This document shows positions 1 through 9,433 of a stretch of DNA of 64,000 nt, one piece after another. How positions within the stretch are numbered: position 1 is the stretch's first letter; the number at the start of each line of letters is the position of its first letter. The stretch is taken from the NCBI RefSeq assembly GCF_004963255.1, contig NZ_SUGA01000023.1, positions 30,156 through 94,155 of the forward strand, written 5' to 3'. A program made the translations under genes and the position numbers. The DNA comes from Mesorhizobium sp. Lineage in GTDB: Bacteria > Pseudomonadota > Alphaproteobacteria > Rhizobiales > Rhizobiaceae. The notes under the pieces are model-generated. The model made no database searches and was not told where the DNA came from. It saw nothing but the letters and a program-made list of their open reading frames with translations.

Positions 1-172
1 GCCAGTCGGAGGCGGGCGCATGTTCCAGTTGGCTTTCGATGCGCCGGTGCATGGCGGCGAGCAGGTCATGGCGTCCATGTACGTCGCCGATGGCGTAAAG
101 CCGCATGCCGTCCGGCCCGCGCGCGTCGAGATAGTGGATGCCGGTTTCGGTCAAGGAACCTGTCTTTCGCAT
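1..172 (-). CDS. Metallophosphoesterase / Ser-Thr protein phosphatase-like, N-terminal part only (runs off window edge)
   Basis: Own reverse-strand translation MRKTGSLTETGIHYLDARGPDGMRLYAIGDVHGRHDLLAAMHRRIESQ...; GDVHGRHDLL is the calcineurin-like phosphoesterase motif. Confidence 0.75.
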   Translation of the reverse strand, partial: MRKTGSLTETGIHYLDARGPDGMRLYAIGDVHGRHDLLAAMHRRIESQLEHAPASDW

Positions 173-214
173 TGGTCGCCGTGCGCAAGCTAGGACCAAT
201 CGATGAACAACGCC

Positions 215-1351
215 CTAGCGCCGGAGCTGCTCCTTGCCCATGTCGCCGACGAGGCGCTTGCCGCACAGCGCCATGGTGACATCCATTTCCTTGCGGATGA
301 TTTCGAGCGCCTTGGTGACGCCGTCCTTGCCCATCGCGCCGAGGCCATAGAGGAAGGGCCTGCCGATATAGGTGCCCTTGGCGCCCAGGCAGAGCGCCTT
401 GAGCACATCCTGGCCGGAGCGGATGCCGCCGTCCATATGGACTTCGATCCTGTCGCCGACCGCGTCGGCGATCTCTTCCAGCACCGAGATCGAGGAGGGG
501 GCGCCGTCGAGCTGCCGCCCGCCATGGTTTGAGACCACGATCGCGTCCGCCCCGGTCTCGGCCGCCATCAGCGCGTCTTCCTTGTCGAGGATGCCCTTCA
601 GGATCAGCTTGCCGCCCCAGCGTTCCTTGATCCAGGCGACGTCCTTCCACGACAGGTGCGGATCGAACTGCTCATTCGTCCAGGACGATAGTGAGGAGAC
701 GTCGCCGACGCCCTTGGCGTGGCCGACGATGTTGCGGAAGGTGCGGCGCGGGGTGCCTGCGATGCCCAGGCACCAGCGCGGCTTCAGCGCAAGGTCGAGG
801 ATGTTGGCAAGCGTCATCTTGGGCGGCGCCGAAAGCCCGTTGCGCACGTCCTTGTGGCGCTGTCCCAGGATCTGCAGATCGAGCGTCAGCACCAGCGCCG
901 AACATTTTGCCGCCTTGGCGCGATCGATCAGGTTGAGTACGAAATCCTTGTCGCGCAGCACATAGAGCTGAAACCAGAACGGCTTCTTGGTCACCGAGGC
1001 GACATCCTCGATCGAGCAGATGCTCATGGTGGACAGCGTGAACGGCACGCCGAACGCTTCCGCCGCCTGCGCCGCCAGCATCTCGCCGTCGGCATGCTGC
1101 ATGCCGGTCAATCCGGTCGGCGCGAGCGCCACCGGCATCGCCACCTTCTGGCCGATCATGGTCGATTCCAGTGAGCGGTTGCTCATGTCGACCAGCACGC
1201 GCTGGCGGAATTTTATCTTGCCGAAGTCCTCCTCGTTGGCCCGGTAGGTGCTCTCCGTCCAGGCACCGGAATCGGCATAGTCGAAGAACATCTTCGGCAC
1301 CCTACGGCGCGCCAGGTCCTTGAGATCGGCGATGGTGAGGATTTCGCTCAT
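215..1351 (-). CDS. lldD: FMN-dependent alpha-hydroxy-acid (L-lactate) dehydrogenase/oxidase
   Basis: 378 aa; LxxLARRRVPKMFFDYADSGAWTE, SNHGGRQLDGAPSS, DGGIRSGQDVLKAL motifs of the family. Confidence 0.9.
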   Translation of the reverse strand: MSEILTIADLKDLARRRVPKMFFDYADSGAWTESTYRANEEDFGKIKFRQRVLVDMSNRSLESTMIGQKVAMPVALAPTGLTGMQHADGEMLAAQAAEAFGVPFTLSTMSICSIEDVASVTKKPFWFQLYVLRDKDFVLNLIDRAKAAKCSALVLTLDLQILGQRHKDVRNGLSAPPKMTLANILDLALKPRWCLGIAGTPRRTFRNIVGHAKGVGDVSSLSSWTNEQFDPHLSWKDVAWIKERWGGKLILKGILDKEDALMAAETGADAIVVSNHGGRQLDGAPSSISVLEEIADAVGDRIEVHMDGGIRSGQDVLKALCLGAKGTYIGRPFLYGLGAMGKDGVTKALEIIRKEMDVTMALCGKRLVGDMGKEQLRR

Positions 1352-1376
1352 GATGGGTCCCCGCTAAAATCTGTGC

Positions 1377-2180
1377 TTAGGAGCGTTTGCGTGTGGGTTC
1401 GATATCGCCGGCGTCGGAGCGCTGTCTCAGCCTCAGCCGGGAGACGCGCTGCCAGTCGCCGCTGCGCTCGGCTTCCGCCATCGAGCGCTCGACATAGGTG
1501 ATGTGGTCCATCGCCGCCTTGCGCGCCGCGATCGGATCGCCGGCCTTGATGGCGTTATGAATCGCCCGATGCTGCTCGAGCAGTGCCTCGCGCGCGCCGG
1601 GCACGCCGAACACCAGAAGCCGGTTCTGGAACACGCCCTCGGACAGCAGTCGATAGCAGGAGCGCAGTGTGTGCAGCAGGATGATGTTGTGCGCGCATTC
1701 GCACACCGCATGATGGAACTCGACGTCGATTTCCGCCTCGTCGTCGAAGTCGCCTGTCCGGTGCGCCTCCTCCATGCGCGCCATGATACGGTCGAGCAGC
1801 GCAAGGTCCTCCGGCGTCGCCCGCCGCGCCGCATATTCGGCCGCCACCGCCTCGATCTCGCGCCGGTACTCCAGATAGTCGGTCACCGCCTTGCGGTGCG
1901 TGGAGATGAGGTCCGTCACCGGCTTGGTGAAGAGCTGGCCGATGACGTCGGCGACATGCGTGCCGCCGCCGGGGCGCGTCGTCAGCAGTCCGCGTCCCTC
2001 CAGCGCCTTCAGCGCATCGCGCAGGATCGGCCGCGACACGTCGAACTGGCGCGCCAGCTCGCGTTCGCCGGGCAGCCGGTCGCCGGTGCGCAGCACGCCT
2101 TCGAGGATCAGGCTCTCGATCTGCTGCACCACCTCGTCGGCGGTGCGCGAATGCTCGATCCTGGAGAAAATGTCGCTCAA
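1377..2180 (-). CDS. GntR/FadR-family transcriptional regulator
   Basis: GDRLPGERELARQFDVSRPILRDALKALEGRGLL winged HTH plus FCD domain; adjacent to lldD-like gene. Confidence 0.92.
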   Translation of the reverse strand: MSDIFSRIEHSRTADEVVQQIESLILEGVLRTGDRLPGERELARQFDVSRPILRDALKALEGRGLLTTRPGGGTHVADVIGQLFTKPVTDLISTHRKAVTDYLEYRREIEAVAAEYAARRATPEDLALLDRIMARMEEAHRTGDFDDEAEIDVEFHHAVCECAHNIILLHTLRSCYRLLSEGVFQNRLLVFGVPGAREALLEQHRAIHNAIKAGDPIAARKAAMDHITYVERSMAEAERSGDWQRVSRLRLRQRSDAGDIEPTRKRS

Positions 2181-2354
2181 CGGAGACGCCTGGAGATGGA
2201 ACGGATGTCGCCCAGATTAAAGCGTCTGTCGTCAACTGGTCAAATTATTTATCCAATTCGCCCAATGCGGTCGGGCCGCCTGCCGCGCGCCGCCATCTCC
2301 GGATGCTAATATTAGCTGTTTACGCGTCTCGCCGATTGCCGCAAGACGACCGGG

Positions 2355-3710
2355 TTGCACGAAGGGTCGAAAACAGGGGGACCAGCCGTGTCCGACGAGA
2401 TGTCGAGTCTCGAATTCCAGCCGCGCGCCCAAGGCAGCGTCATGGGCTTTCCGGCGCATGAGGGGCGGCCCGGCGCGATCGGCGAGGTCCATGCCCGTCC
2501 ACACCCGCTGATCGAAAAGCCACGCGTGCTGATCCAGCTTTCCTTCATGACCGAGGCCGGCGCCGCGGTCGACCATGCCGTGCTCTCGGAGCTTTCGCGG
2601 CGGCTGGGAATCGCCGCGCCTGAGCGCAACGCGCGCCACCATGCCATGAAATGGGGCAAGGGCTCGCTGCGTTGGGAGCGGCATACGGAATTCTCGACCT
2701 ATCTGTGGGAGGGGCCGCTGGCAGAGAACGGCCGGGGGCAGGAAGATTCGCCCTTCGGCAACGGCTTCTCGCCCCCAGGCACGGTGATTTCCGGCATCCG
2801 CCTCGAAATCCGCAAATGGACGCAGGCCAGCGAAAAACTGATCGCCGGCTTTGATCCGACCAGCCTGTGCTATTCGCTGGTCGAGCGGGGCGCCGCCGCC
2901 ATCATCACCGATTTCCGCCAGGACGGCGACGGCCTGACCCGCATGCTGGTGCTCGACCGCGGGCTGACGCCGGCCAGCACCGGCGCCTTGTCGCAGCGGC
3001 TGATCGACATCGAGACCTATCGGACGCTGGCCATGCTCGGCCTGCCGCTGGCGTTGACGCTGTCCGGCCGTGCCCGCCGCATCGAGGACCGCCTGGCGCA
3101 GACCACGCTGGAAATGAAGGCCGTCGAAACCCGTGACAGCCAGACGCTGCTGGCCGACCTCACCGAGCTCGCCGCCGAGCTCGAGGCCGACGCCGCATCC
3201 AGCCTCTACCGCTTCGGAGCCAGCCGCGCCTATGACGGCATCGTCACCGAAAGGCTGGAGGCGCTGGATGAAGAGCCGGTGCAGGGTTTTGACACCTGGG
3301 CCGGCTTCCTGCTGCGACGCATGGCGCCGGCCATGCGCACCTGCCGCTCGGTAGAGGAGCGCCAGGCCAATTTGTCGCGAAAACTCACCCGCGCCACCAC
3401 GCTCTTACGCACCTGGGTCGATGTCGAGGTCGAGAAGCAGAACCGCGACCTGCTGGCATCGATGAACAACCGGGCCCGGCTGCAGCTGCGCCTGCAGCAG
3501 ACGGTCGAAGGCCTGTCCGTGGCCGCCGTGTCCTATTATGTCGTCGGCCTCATCGGCTATGTCGCCAAGGGCGCCTCGATCTTCGGCCACGTCTTCGCGC
3601 CAGAAGTCGTCACCGCAGCCTCCGTCCCCGTCGCCATCCTGCTGGTCTGGTGGGGCGTGCGCCGGGTGCGCAAGATGCATTCAGAGCCGGCGAAGCATCC
3701 GGGCGAGTAA
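2355..3710 (+). CDS. DUF3422-family protein with C-terminal transmembrane segments
   Basis: Long ORF with HARPHPLIEKPRVLIQLSFMTE N-terminus and C-terminal hydrophobic helices; start uncertain (MSSLEFQPRA possible). Confidence 0.75.
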   Translation: MHEGSKTGGPAVSDEMSSLEFQPRAQGSVMGFPAHEGRPGAIGEVHARPHPLIEKPRVLIQLSFMTEAGAAVDHAVLSELSRRLGIAAPERNARHHAMKWGKGSLRWERHTEFSTYLWEGPLAENGRGQEDSPFGNGFSPPGTVISGIRLEIRKWTQASEKLIAGFDPTSLCYSLVERGAAAIITDFRQDGDGLTRMLVLDRGLTPASTGALSQRLIDIETYRTLAMLGLPLALTLSGRARRIEDRLAQTTLEMKAVETRDSQTLLADLTELAAELEADAASSLYRFGASRAYDGIVTERLEALDEEPVQGFDTWAGFLLRRMAPAMRTCRSVEERQANLSRKLTRATTLLRTWVDVEVEKQNRDLLASMNNRARLQLRLQQTVEGLSVAAVSYYVVGLIGYVAKGASIFGHVFAPEVVTAASVPVAILLVWWGVRRVRKMHSEPAKHPGE

Positions 3711-3854
3711 TCTTCCCCTCGATGCGAGGAAGCAGCGGCAGATTGCCGCTGCGGAAGCTGGGCATTACGGTCGCCGCCACATTTGACCAAAGCAGCGTTT
3801 GCAACAAAACCGTCAAGCTGGTAAAAGATTTTGACCAGTCAAGCGGGATGACCG

Positions 3855-5351
3855 ATGTCCGGCCTAGCCATGCCCAAGCCAGATGCCGAAACGCTGCGTC
3901 GGCGCGCCGAGATCGTCGCCGACATGCGCATCATCGTGCCGGGCGAGGGCGTCGTCGATACGGCCAATGAAATGCGCGCCTTCGAAAGCGACGGCCTGAC
4001 CGCCTACCGGCAGTTGCCGCTGGTCGTCGTGCTGCCGGAAACGGTGGCTCAGGTCTCGCGGGTGCTGAAATACTGCAACGAGCGCAACATCCGCGTCGTG
4101 CCGCGCGGTTCGGGCACCTCGCTGTCCGGCGGCGCGCTGCCGCTGGAAGATGCGGTGCTGCTGGTGATGAGCCGCTTCAACCGCATCCTTCAAATCGACT
4201 ACCCCAACCGCATCGTGGTCGCTCAGCCGGGCGTCACCAATCTCGGCATCACCACCGCCGTCGAGCAGGAGGGCTTCTACTATGCCCCCGATCCATCCTC
4301 CCAGATCGCCTGCTCGATCGGCGGCAATGTCGCGGAAAATTCCGGCGGCGTACACTGCCTGAAATACGGGCTTACCGCCAACAATGTGCTGAGCATCGAG
4401 ATGGTGCTGATGAATGGCGAGGTGGTGCGGCTCGGCGGCAGCCATCTCGACCAGGAGGGCTACGACCTGCTCGGCGTCATGACCGGCTCGGAAGGCCTGC
4501 TTGGCGTCGTCACCGAGGTCACGGTGCGGATCCTGAAGAAGCCGGAAACGGCGCGCGCGCTGCTGATCGGCTTTCCGACCAGCGAACAGGGCGGCCAATG
4601 CGTCGCCGACATCATTGGCGCCGGCATCATCCCGGGCGGCATGGAGATGATGGACCGCCCGGCGATCCATGCGGCGGAAGATTTCGTTCATGCCGGCTAT
4701 CCGCTCGACGTCGAGGCGCTGCTCATCGTCGAGCTCGACGGGCCGAGCGTCGAGGTCGACCATCTGATCGGCCTGGTCGAGGCGATTGCCTACAGGAACG
4801 GCTCGACCACCTGCCGCATCTCGCAGTCCGAGCAGGAGCGGCTGAGTTTCTGGGCCGGCCGCAAGGCGGCTTTCCCGGCGGTCGGCCGCATCTCGCCCGA
4901 CTATTACTGCATGGACGGCACCATCCCGCGCAAGGAACTGCCGCGCGTGCTGGCCGGCATGCGTGATCTCTCCGCGAAATACGGCCTCGGCGTCGCCAAT
5001 GTCTTCCACGCCGGCGACGGCAATCTGCATCCGCTGATCCTTTACGACGCCAACGTGCCGGGCGAACTCGACAAGGCCGAAAGCTTCGGCGCCGACATAT
5101 TGCGGCTTTGCGTCGAGGTTGGCGGCGTCTTGACCGGGGAGCACGGCGTCGGCGTCGAGAAGCGTGACCTGATGCCCGAAATGTTCAACCAGATCGACCT
5201 CGACCAGCAGATGCGCGTCAAATGCGCCTTCGATCCCAACCATTTGCTCAACCCCGGCAAGGTGTTTCCGCAGCTGCGCCGCTGCGCGGAACTGGGGCGG
5301 ATGCATGTGCATCGCGGGCAGGTGGCGTTCCCGGATATTCCGAGGTTTTGA
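3855..5351 (+). CDS. glcD: Glycolate oxidase FAD-linked subunit
   Basis: PRGSGTSLSGGALP FAD-binding and C-terminal GEHGVGVEKRDLM motifs; followed by glcE and glcF. Confidence 0.95.
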   Translation: MSGLAMPKPDAETLRRRAEIVADMRIIVPGEGVVDTANEMRAFESDGLTAYRQLPLVVVLPETVAQVSRVLKYCNERNIRVVPRGSGTSLSGGALPLEDAVLLVMSRFNRILQIDYPNRIVVAQPGVTNLGITTAVEQEGFYYAPDPSSQIACSIGGNVAENSGGVHCLKYGLTANNVLSIEMVLMNGEVVRLGGSHLDQEGYDLLGVMTGSEGLLGVVTEVTVRILKKPETARALLIGFPTSEQGGQCVADIIGAGIIPGGMEMMDRPAIHAAEDFVHAGYPLDVEALLIVELDGPSVEVDHLIGLVEAIAYRNGSTTCRISQSEQERLSFWAGRKAAFPAVGRISPDYYCMDGTIPRKELPRVLAGMRDLSAKYGLGVANVFHAGDGNLHPLILYDANVPGELDKAESFGADILRLCVEVGGVLTGEHGVGVEKRDLMPEMFNQIDLDQQMRVKCAFDPNHLLNPGKVFPQLRRCAELGRMHVHRGQVAFPDIPRF

Positions 5352-5382
5352 TGAGGGCTCAACTTCGCATGTCGGCGTTCTG

Positions 5383-5546
5383 TCGCGCCCCCCTCTGTCC
5401 TGCCGGACATCTCCCCCACTTGGGGGGAGATCAGCTGTCATCGCGGCCTTCGCCAATCTCAGACGTTGCAAGTGAGGCGCGGCCGCGGAAGCTGCCAATC
5501 TCCCCCCAAGTGGGGGAGATGTCCGGCAGGACAGAGGGGGGCGCGA
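5383..5546. repeat. Intergenic palindromic element, 49-bp inverted repeat arms (5383-5431 / 5498-5546)
   Basis: tcgcgcccccctctgtcctgccggacatctcccccacttggggggagat is exactly reverse-complemented in the right arm; lies between glcD and glcE. Confidence 0.92.
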
Positions 5547-5586
5547 GGGAACTCGACATATCCTCATTAGGGATGGTCGCGTTGCC

Positions 5587-6855
5587 ATGACCACCTTCAG
5601 CCCCTCCACCTCCACCGAAGTCCTCTCCACCATCCAATGGGCGGCCGCCGAAGAATCCCCGCTCGAGCTCCTCGGCCACGGCTCCAAGCGCGGCATCGGC
5701 CGTCCGCTGCAGACCGAGCACACGCTCGACCTGTCCAAGCTCACGGGCGTCACCCTCTACGAGCCCGCCGAGCTGGTGCTGTCGGCCAAGGCAGGCACGC
5801 CGCTCGCCGAGATCGAACAACTGCTTGCGGAAAACGGCCAGCAATTTGCCTTCGAGCCGATGGACTACGGCCCGCTGCTCGGCGGCGAGCCAGGCCAAGG
5901 GGGCAAGAACGGAACCATCGGCGGTGTGCTGGCCTCGAACCTGTCCGGCCCGCGCCGTCTCAAGGCAGGCGCCGCGCGCGACCATATCCTTGGCGTCGCG
6001 GCCGTTTCCGGCCGTGGCGAGGCCTTCAAGTCAGGTGGGCGCGTCGTCAAGAACGTCACCGGCTACGATCTCTCCAAGCTGATGGCGAACAGCTGGGGCA
6101 CGCTGGCCGTGCTCACCGATGTCACGTTCAAGGTTCTGCCGGCCGCCGAAACGGAAGTGACTTTGGCCATCCGCGGTCTGCTCGATGAAGCTGCCGTCGC
6201 CGCCATGGCGCTGGCGCTGGGCTCCAGCGCCGAAGTGTCGAGCGCGGCGCATCTGCCGGAGCGCATCGCGGCGCGGGTCGCCGGCGGCAAGCACGGCAGC
6301 GACGCGGCGACGCTGCTGCGCGTCGAAGGTTTTGGCCCCTCGGTCGTCTATCGCATCGAGGCGCTTAAGCAGCTGCTCGGCAAGGCCGGGCCGCTGGAAG
6401 AGATCGCCGGCGAGGCGTCGAACGCCATCTGGCGCGACATTCGCGATTGCCGGCCTTTCGCCGATGGCGGCACGCGGCCGGTCTGGCGCGTCTCGATGGC
6501 GCCATCGCAGGCGCATCACATGGTGATGGCGCTGCGCATGCAGGCGGCGGTCGATGCGTTCTACGACTGGCAGGGCGGTCTGGTGTGGCTGTCGATGCGC
6601 GAGGGCGATCCGGAGGCCGATCTTTTGCGCGGCTTGATCCGTAAGCATGGCGGCGGCCATGCGACGCTGGTGCGGGCGTCCGCTCCGCATCGCGCGGCGC
6701 TGCCGGTGTTCGAACCGCAGCCGCCGCATCTGGCGGCGCTCTCGGCGCGGCTCAAGGCCGAATTCGACCCGAAGAATATACTCAACCCCGGCCGCATGGC
6801 GGCGGGCGCCGGCTCTGCTACTCTTGCCCGATCAACGGAGGGAGCAGCATCATGA
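5587..6855 (+). CDS. glcE: Glycolate oxidase subunit GlcE
   Basis: FAD-binding oxidase; GHGSKRGIGRP, GGVLASNLSGPRRL; operonic context. Confidence 0.93.
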   Translation: MTTFSPSTSTEVLSTIQWAAAEESPLELLGHGSKRGIGRPLQTEHTLDLSKLTGVTLYEPAELVLSAKAGTPLAEIEQLLAENGQQFAFEPMDYGPLLGGEPGQGGKNGTIGGVLASNLSGPRRLKAGAARDHILGVAAVSGRGEAFKSGGRVVKNVTGYDLSKLMANSWGTLAVLTDVTFKVLPAAETEVTLAIRGLLDEAAVAAMALALGSSAEVSSAAHLPERIAARVAGGKHGSDAATLLRVEGFGPSVVYRIEALKQLLGKAGPLEEIAGEASNAIWRDIRDCRPFADGGTRPVWRVSMAPSQAHHMVMALRMQAAVDAFYDWQGGLVWLSMREGDPEADLLRGLIRKHGGGHATLVRASAPHRAALPVFEPQPPHLAALSARLKAEFDPKNILNPGRMAAGAGSATLARSTEGAAS

Positions 6856-7241
6856 GCAATACCGATCCAGGACCGAGCAGCGCACCGCGCCAGACCGATC
6901 GCTGGCTAGAGCCGGGCCAGACCAACGCGCTGGTCATCTACATTCTCTACCTCGCCAGCCTCGTCATCGGCGTCACCGGCATTGTCGGCATCGTGCTTGC
7001 CTACATCAACCGCGGCAAGGCCGGCGGCTTCGTCGAAAGCCACTACACGTTCCTGATCAGGACGTTCTGGATCGGCCTTCTCTACGCGCTGATCTCGCTG
7101 GTCCTGATGATGCTTGTGATCGGCTTCGTGCTGATGTTCGCCGTCGCCGTCTGGTTTATCGCCCGCTGCATTCTGGGCATCCAGGCGCTGCAGCACGGCG
7201 AGCCCGTCAGGAACCCGCAGAGCTGGCTTCTGGGACAGTAA
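6852..7241 (+). CDS. Small membrane protein, DUF4870-like
   Basis: ATGA overlap with glcE; IYILYLASLVIGVTGIVGIVLAYINRGK and multiple hydrophobic helices. Confidence 0.75.
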   Translation: MSNTDPGPSSAPRQTDRWLEPGQTNALVIYILYLASLVIGVTGIVGIVLAYINRGKAGGFVESHYTFLIRTFWIGLLYALISLVLMMLVIGFVLMFAVAVWFIARCILGIQALQHGEPVRNPQSWLLGQ

Positions 7242-7251
7242 GGATTCTCGC

Positions 7252-8580
7252 GTGCAGACCAATTTCTCCCTTGCTCAGCTTGCCGACCCGCATGTCGCGG
7301 AATCGGAAAAGATCCTGCGCAAATGCGTGCATTGCGGCTTCTGCACCGCCACCTGCCCGACCTATGTGACGCTTGGCAACGAGCTGGATTCGCCGCGCGG
7401 CCGCATCTACCTCATCAAGGACATGCTGGAGAACGGCCGACCGGCCGACAAGGAGATCGTCACCCATATCGACCGTTGCCTGTCCTGCCTTGCCTGCATG
7501 ACGACATGTCCATCGGGCGTGAACTACATGCATCTGGTCGACCACGCTCGTGCCCACATCCAGGAAACCTATAAGCGGCCGCTGCTCGACCGGCTAACAC
7601 GCGCCATACTGGCGTTCGTGCTGCCTTACCCGAACCGCTTCCGCGCCGCGCTGAAGCTGGCCGGGCTCGGCCGGCCTTTCATCGGCCTGTTCGAAAAACT
7701 GCCGGCCTTGAAGCCGGTCGCCGCCATGTTGAAGCTCGCTCCGTCCTCGATCTCGCCGGCGTCGCCGAAAGCCTCGCCCGGCACGCATGTCGGGCAGGGG
7801 ACCAAGAAGCGCGGCCGCGTCGCTATCCTCACCGGCTGCGCGCAGTCCGTTCTCGACCCGGCCATCAACGACACCACCATCTCGCTGCTGACCAGGCTCG
7901 GCGTCGAGGTCGTGGTGCCGGAAGGTGAGGGCTGCTGCGGCGCGCTCGTCCACCACATGGGACGCGAGGATCAGGCCCTGGCCTCGGCCAGGCGGAATGT
8001 AGACGCCTGGACGCGCGCCATCGAGCAAGGCGGGCTCGATGCCATCATCATCACCGCGTCGGGCTGCGGCACCACGATCAAGGATTACGGCTTCATGCTG
8101 CGCCTCGATCCGGCCTATGCCGAAAAGGCCGCTCGGGTATCGTCGCTGGCAAAGGACATCACCGAATATCTCGCCGCGCTCGACCTGCCCGAGCCAGTGC
8201 GCAAACCGGGCACCGTCGTTGCCTACCATTCCGCCTGCTCGATGCAGCACGGCCAGAAGATCACGCGCCAGCCGAAGGAGCTTCTGGCCAAGGCAGGCTT
8301 TATCGTGCGCGAGCCGCGCGAAGGGCATTTGTGCTGCGGCTCGGCCGGCACCTACAACATCCTGCAGCCCGACATTTCCGCCAAATTGCGCGACCGCAAG
8401 GTGAAAAATATCGAGGCGACCGGCGCCGAGATCGTCGCCACCGGCAATATCGGCTGCATCACCCAGATCGCATCCGCCGCGAAGCTGCCGGTGGTGCATA
8501 CGATAAAACTGCTCGACTGGGCCTATGGCGGTCCGAAGCCGGAAGGTGTTTCCGAGTCCGGCCTGATTGCCGCAGAGTAG
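7252..8580 (+). CDS. glcF: Glycolate oxidase iron-sulfur subunit
   Basis: CVHCGFCTATCPTY, CLSCLACMTTCPSG Fe-S motifs, GEGCCGALVHHMG CCG domains. Confidence 0.95.
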   Translation: MQTNFSLAQLADPHVAESEKILRKCVHCGFCTATCPTYVTLGNELDSPRGRIYLIKDMLENGRPADKEIVTHIDRCLSCLACMTTCPSGVNYMHLVDHARAHIQETYKRPLLDRLTRAILAFVLPYPNRFRAALKLAGLGRPFIGLFEKLPALKPVAAMLKLAPSSISPASPKASPGTHVGQGTKKRGRVAILTGCAQSVLDPAINDTTISLLTRLGVEVVVPEGEGCCGALVHHMGREDQALASARRNVDAWTRAIEQGGLDAIIITASGCGTTIKDYGFMLRLDPAYAEKAARVSSLAKDITEYLAALDLPEPVRKPGTVVAYHSACSMQHGQKITRQPKELLAKAGFIVREPREGHLCCGSAGTYNILQPDISAKLRDRKVKNIEATGAEIVATGNIGCITQIASAAKLPVVHTIKLLDWAYGGPKPEGVSESGLIAAE

Positions 8581-8583
8581 AAA

Positions 8584-9393
8584 ATGAGCCTCAAAAAATT
8601 GTGGATGGGTGGAATGAGGTTTCGTACAGCCCATAAAGTAGTCGCGGTTGCCTTGCTGCTTTTTTCTTCGTCGGTGCCGAGCGCTCTTGCCGCTGAAACC
8701 GCGGAGGACGTCTACAACCTTCCCTGCACGCAGCCTGACCTTAGTGCTGAGCCAGGGCATGTAGGCAAGGAGGCCGTGCGACAGAGTCTGATCGACCCTA
8801 CCCACCCTGTAGCGATTAATCTTGGACCGCTGAAATTCAAGATACCGTGGGCCTATATCTATCCCCGCCCATTCTCCACTCATCTCAACTGCAATCCGAA
8901 CCGCAAGACGGTCGGGATCATATTCTGGATACCGGACCTGAAGGCGCCCGAGCGCGACCTTTGGGGAGTACCGGAGTTCCATCCAAGCGAAACGGACAGA
9001 CCGAATCCGGGGCCGGACGACTCAATTATCAGGGTTACCGGAATGCAGTATTACGGCTACGGTTATCCATTGAAGGAAAGTAGCGCAGATCAGAGAATTG
9101 ACAGGCTTCTCAGGCTGTATCGTGACGATGACCTAGTCCTGATCGATCAAGATCGCCTGATAAAGATGCAGAACAAATACACAACTAACACTAACGATCA
9201 ATATTATTTCAAGGATGAGATGGATAGCTTAATGCTATCGTGTACGACTGTGTCTTGCCAAGCGTATCTCGATCTAAAAGACATGAATTTGGCAGCTCAG
9301 TTTGCAATACGCCGGGAGGTTTTTAGAAACTGGCGACAGGCTTCCCAAGGTATCAGGGCTTTGCTCGTTCGCTGGAAGATGGCGCAGCAGTAA
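8584..9393 (+). CDS. Hypothetical secreted protein
   Basis: 269 aa with signal-like N-terminus (VVAVALLLFSSSVPSALAAE), Cys-containing; no family recognised; visibly more AT-rich than neighbours. Confidence 0.6.
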   Translation: MSLKKLWMGGMRFRTAHKVVAVALLLFSSSVPSALAAETAEDVYNLPCTQPDLSAEPGHVGKEAVRQSLIDPTHPVAINLGPLKFKIPWAYIYPRPFSTHLNCNPNRKTVGIIFWIPDLKAPERDLWGVPEFHPSETDRPNPGPDDSIIRVTGMQYYGYGYPLKESSADQRIDRLLRLYRDDDLVLIDQDRLIKMQNKYTTNTNDQYYFKDEMDSLMLSCTTVSCQAYLDLKDMNLAAQFAIRREVFRNWRQASQGIRALLVRWKMAQQ

Positions 9394-9433
9394 GTTTATT
9401 TTGGCTGACGGGAAGGGATCTAGGCGTCGTGGC

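Noticed and set aside
3864-5753. 629-aa minus-strand ORF
   Set aside because: Shadow ORF antisense to glcD in high-GC DNA; low-complexity Arg/Ala/Asp-rich translation without motifs
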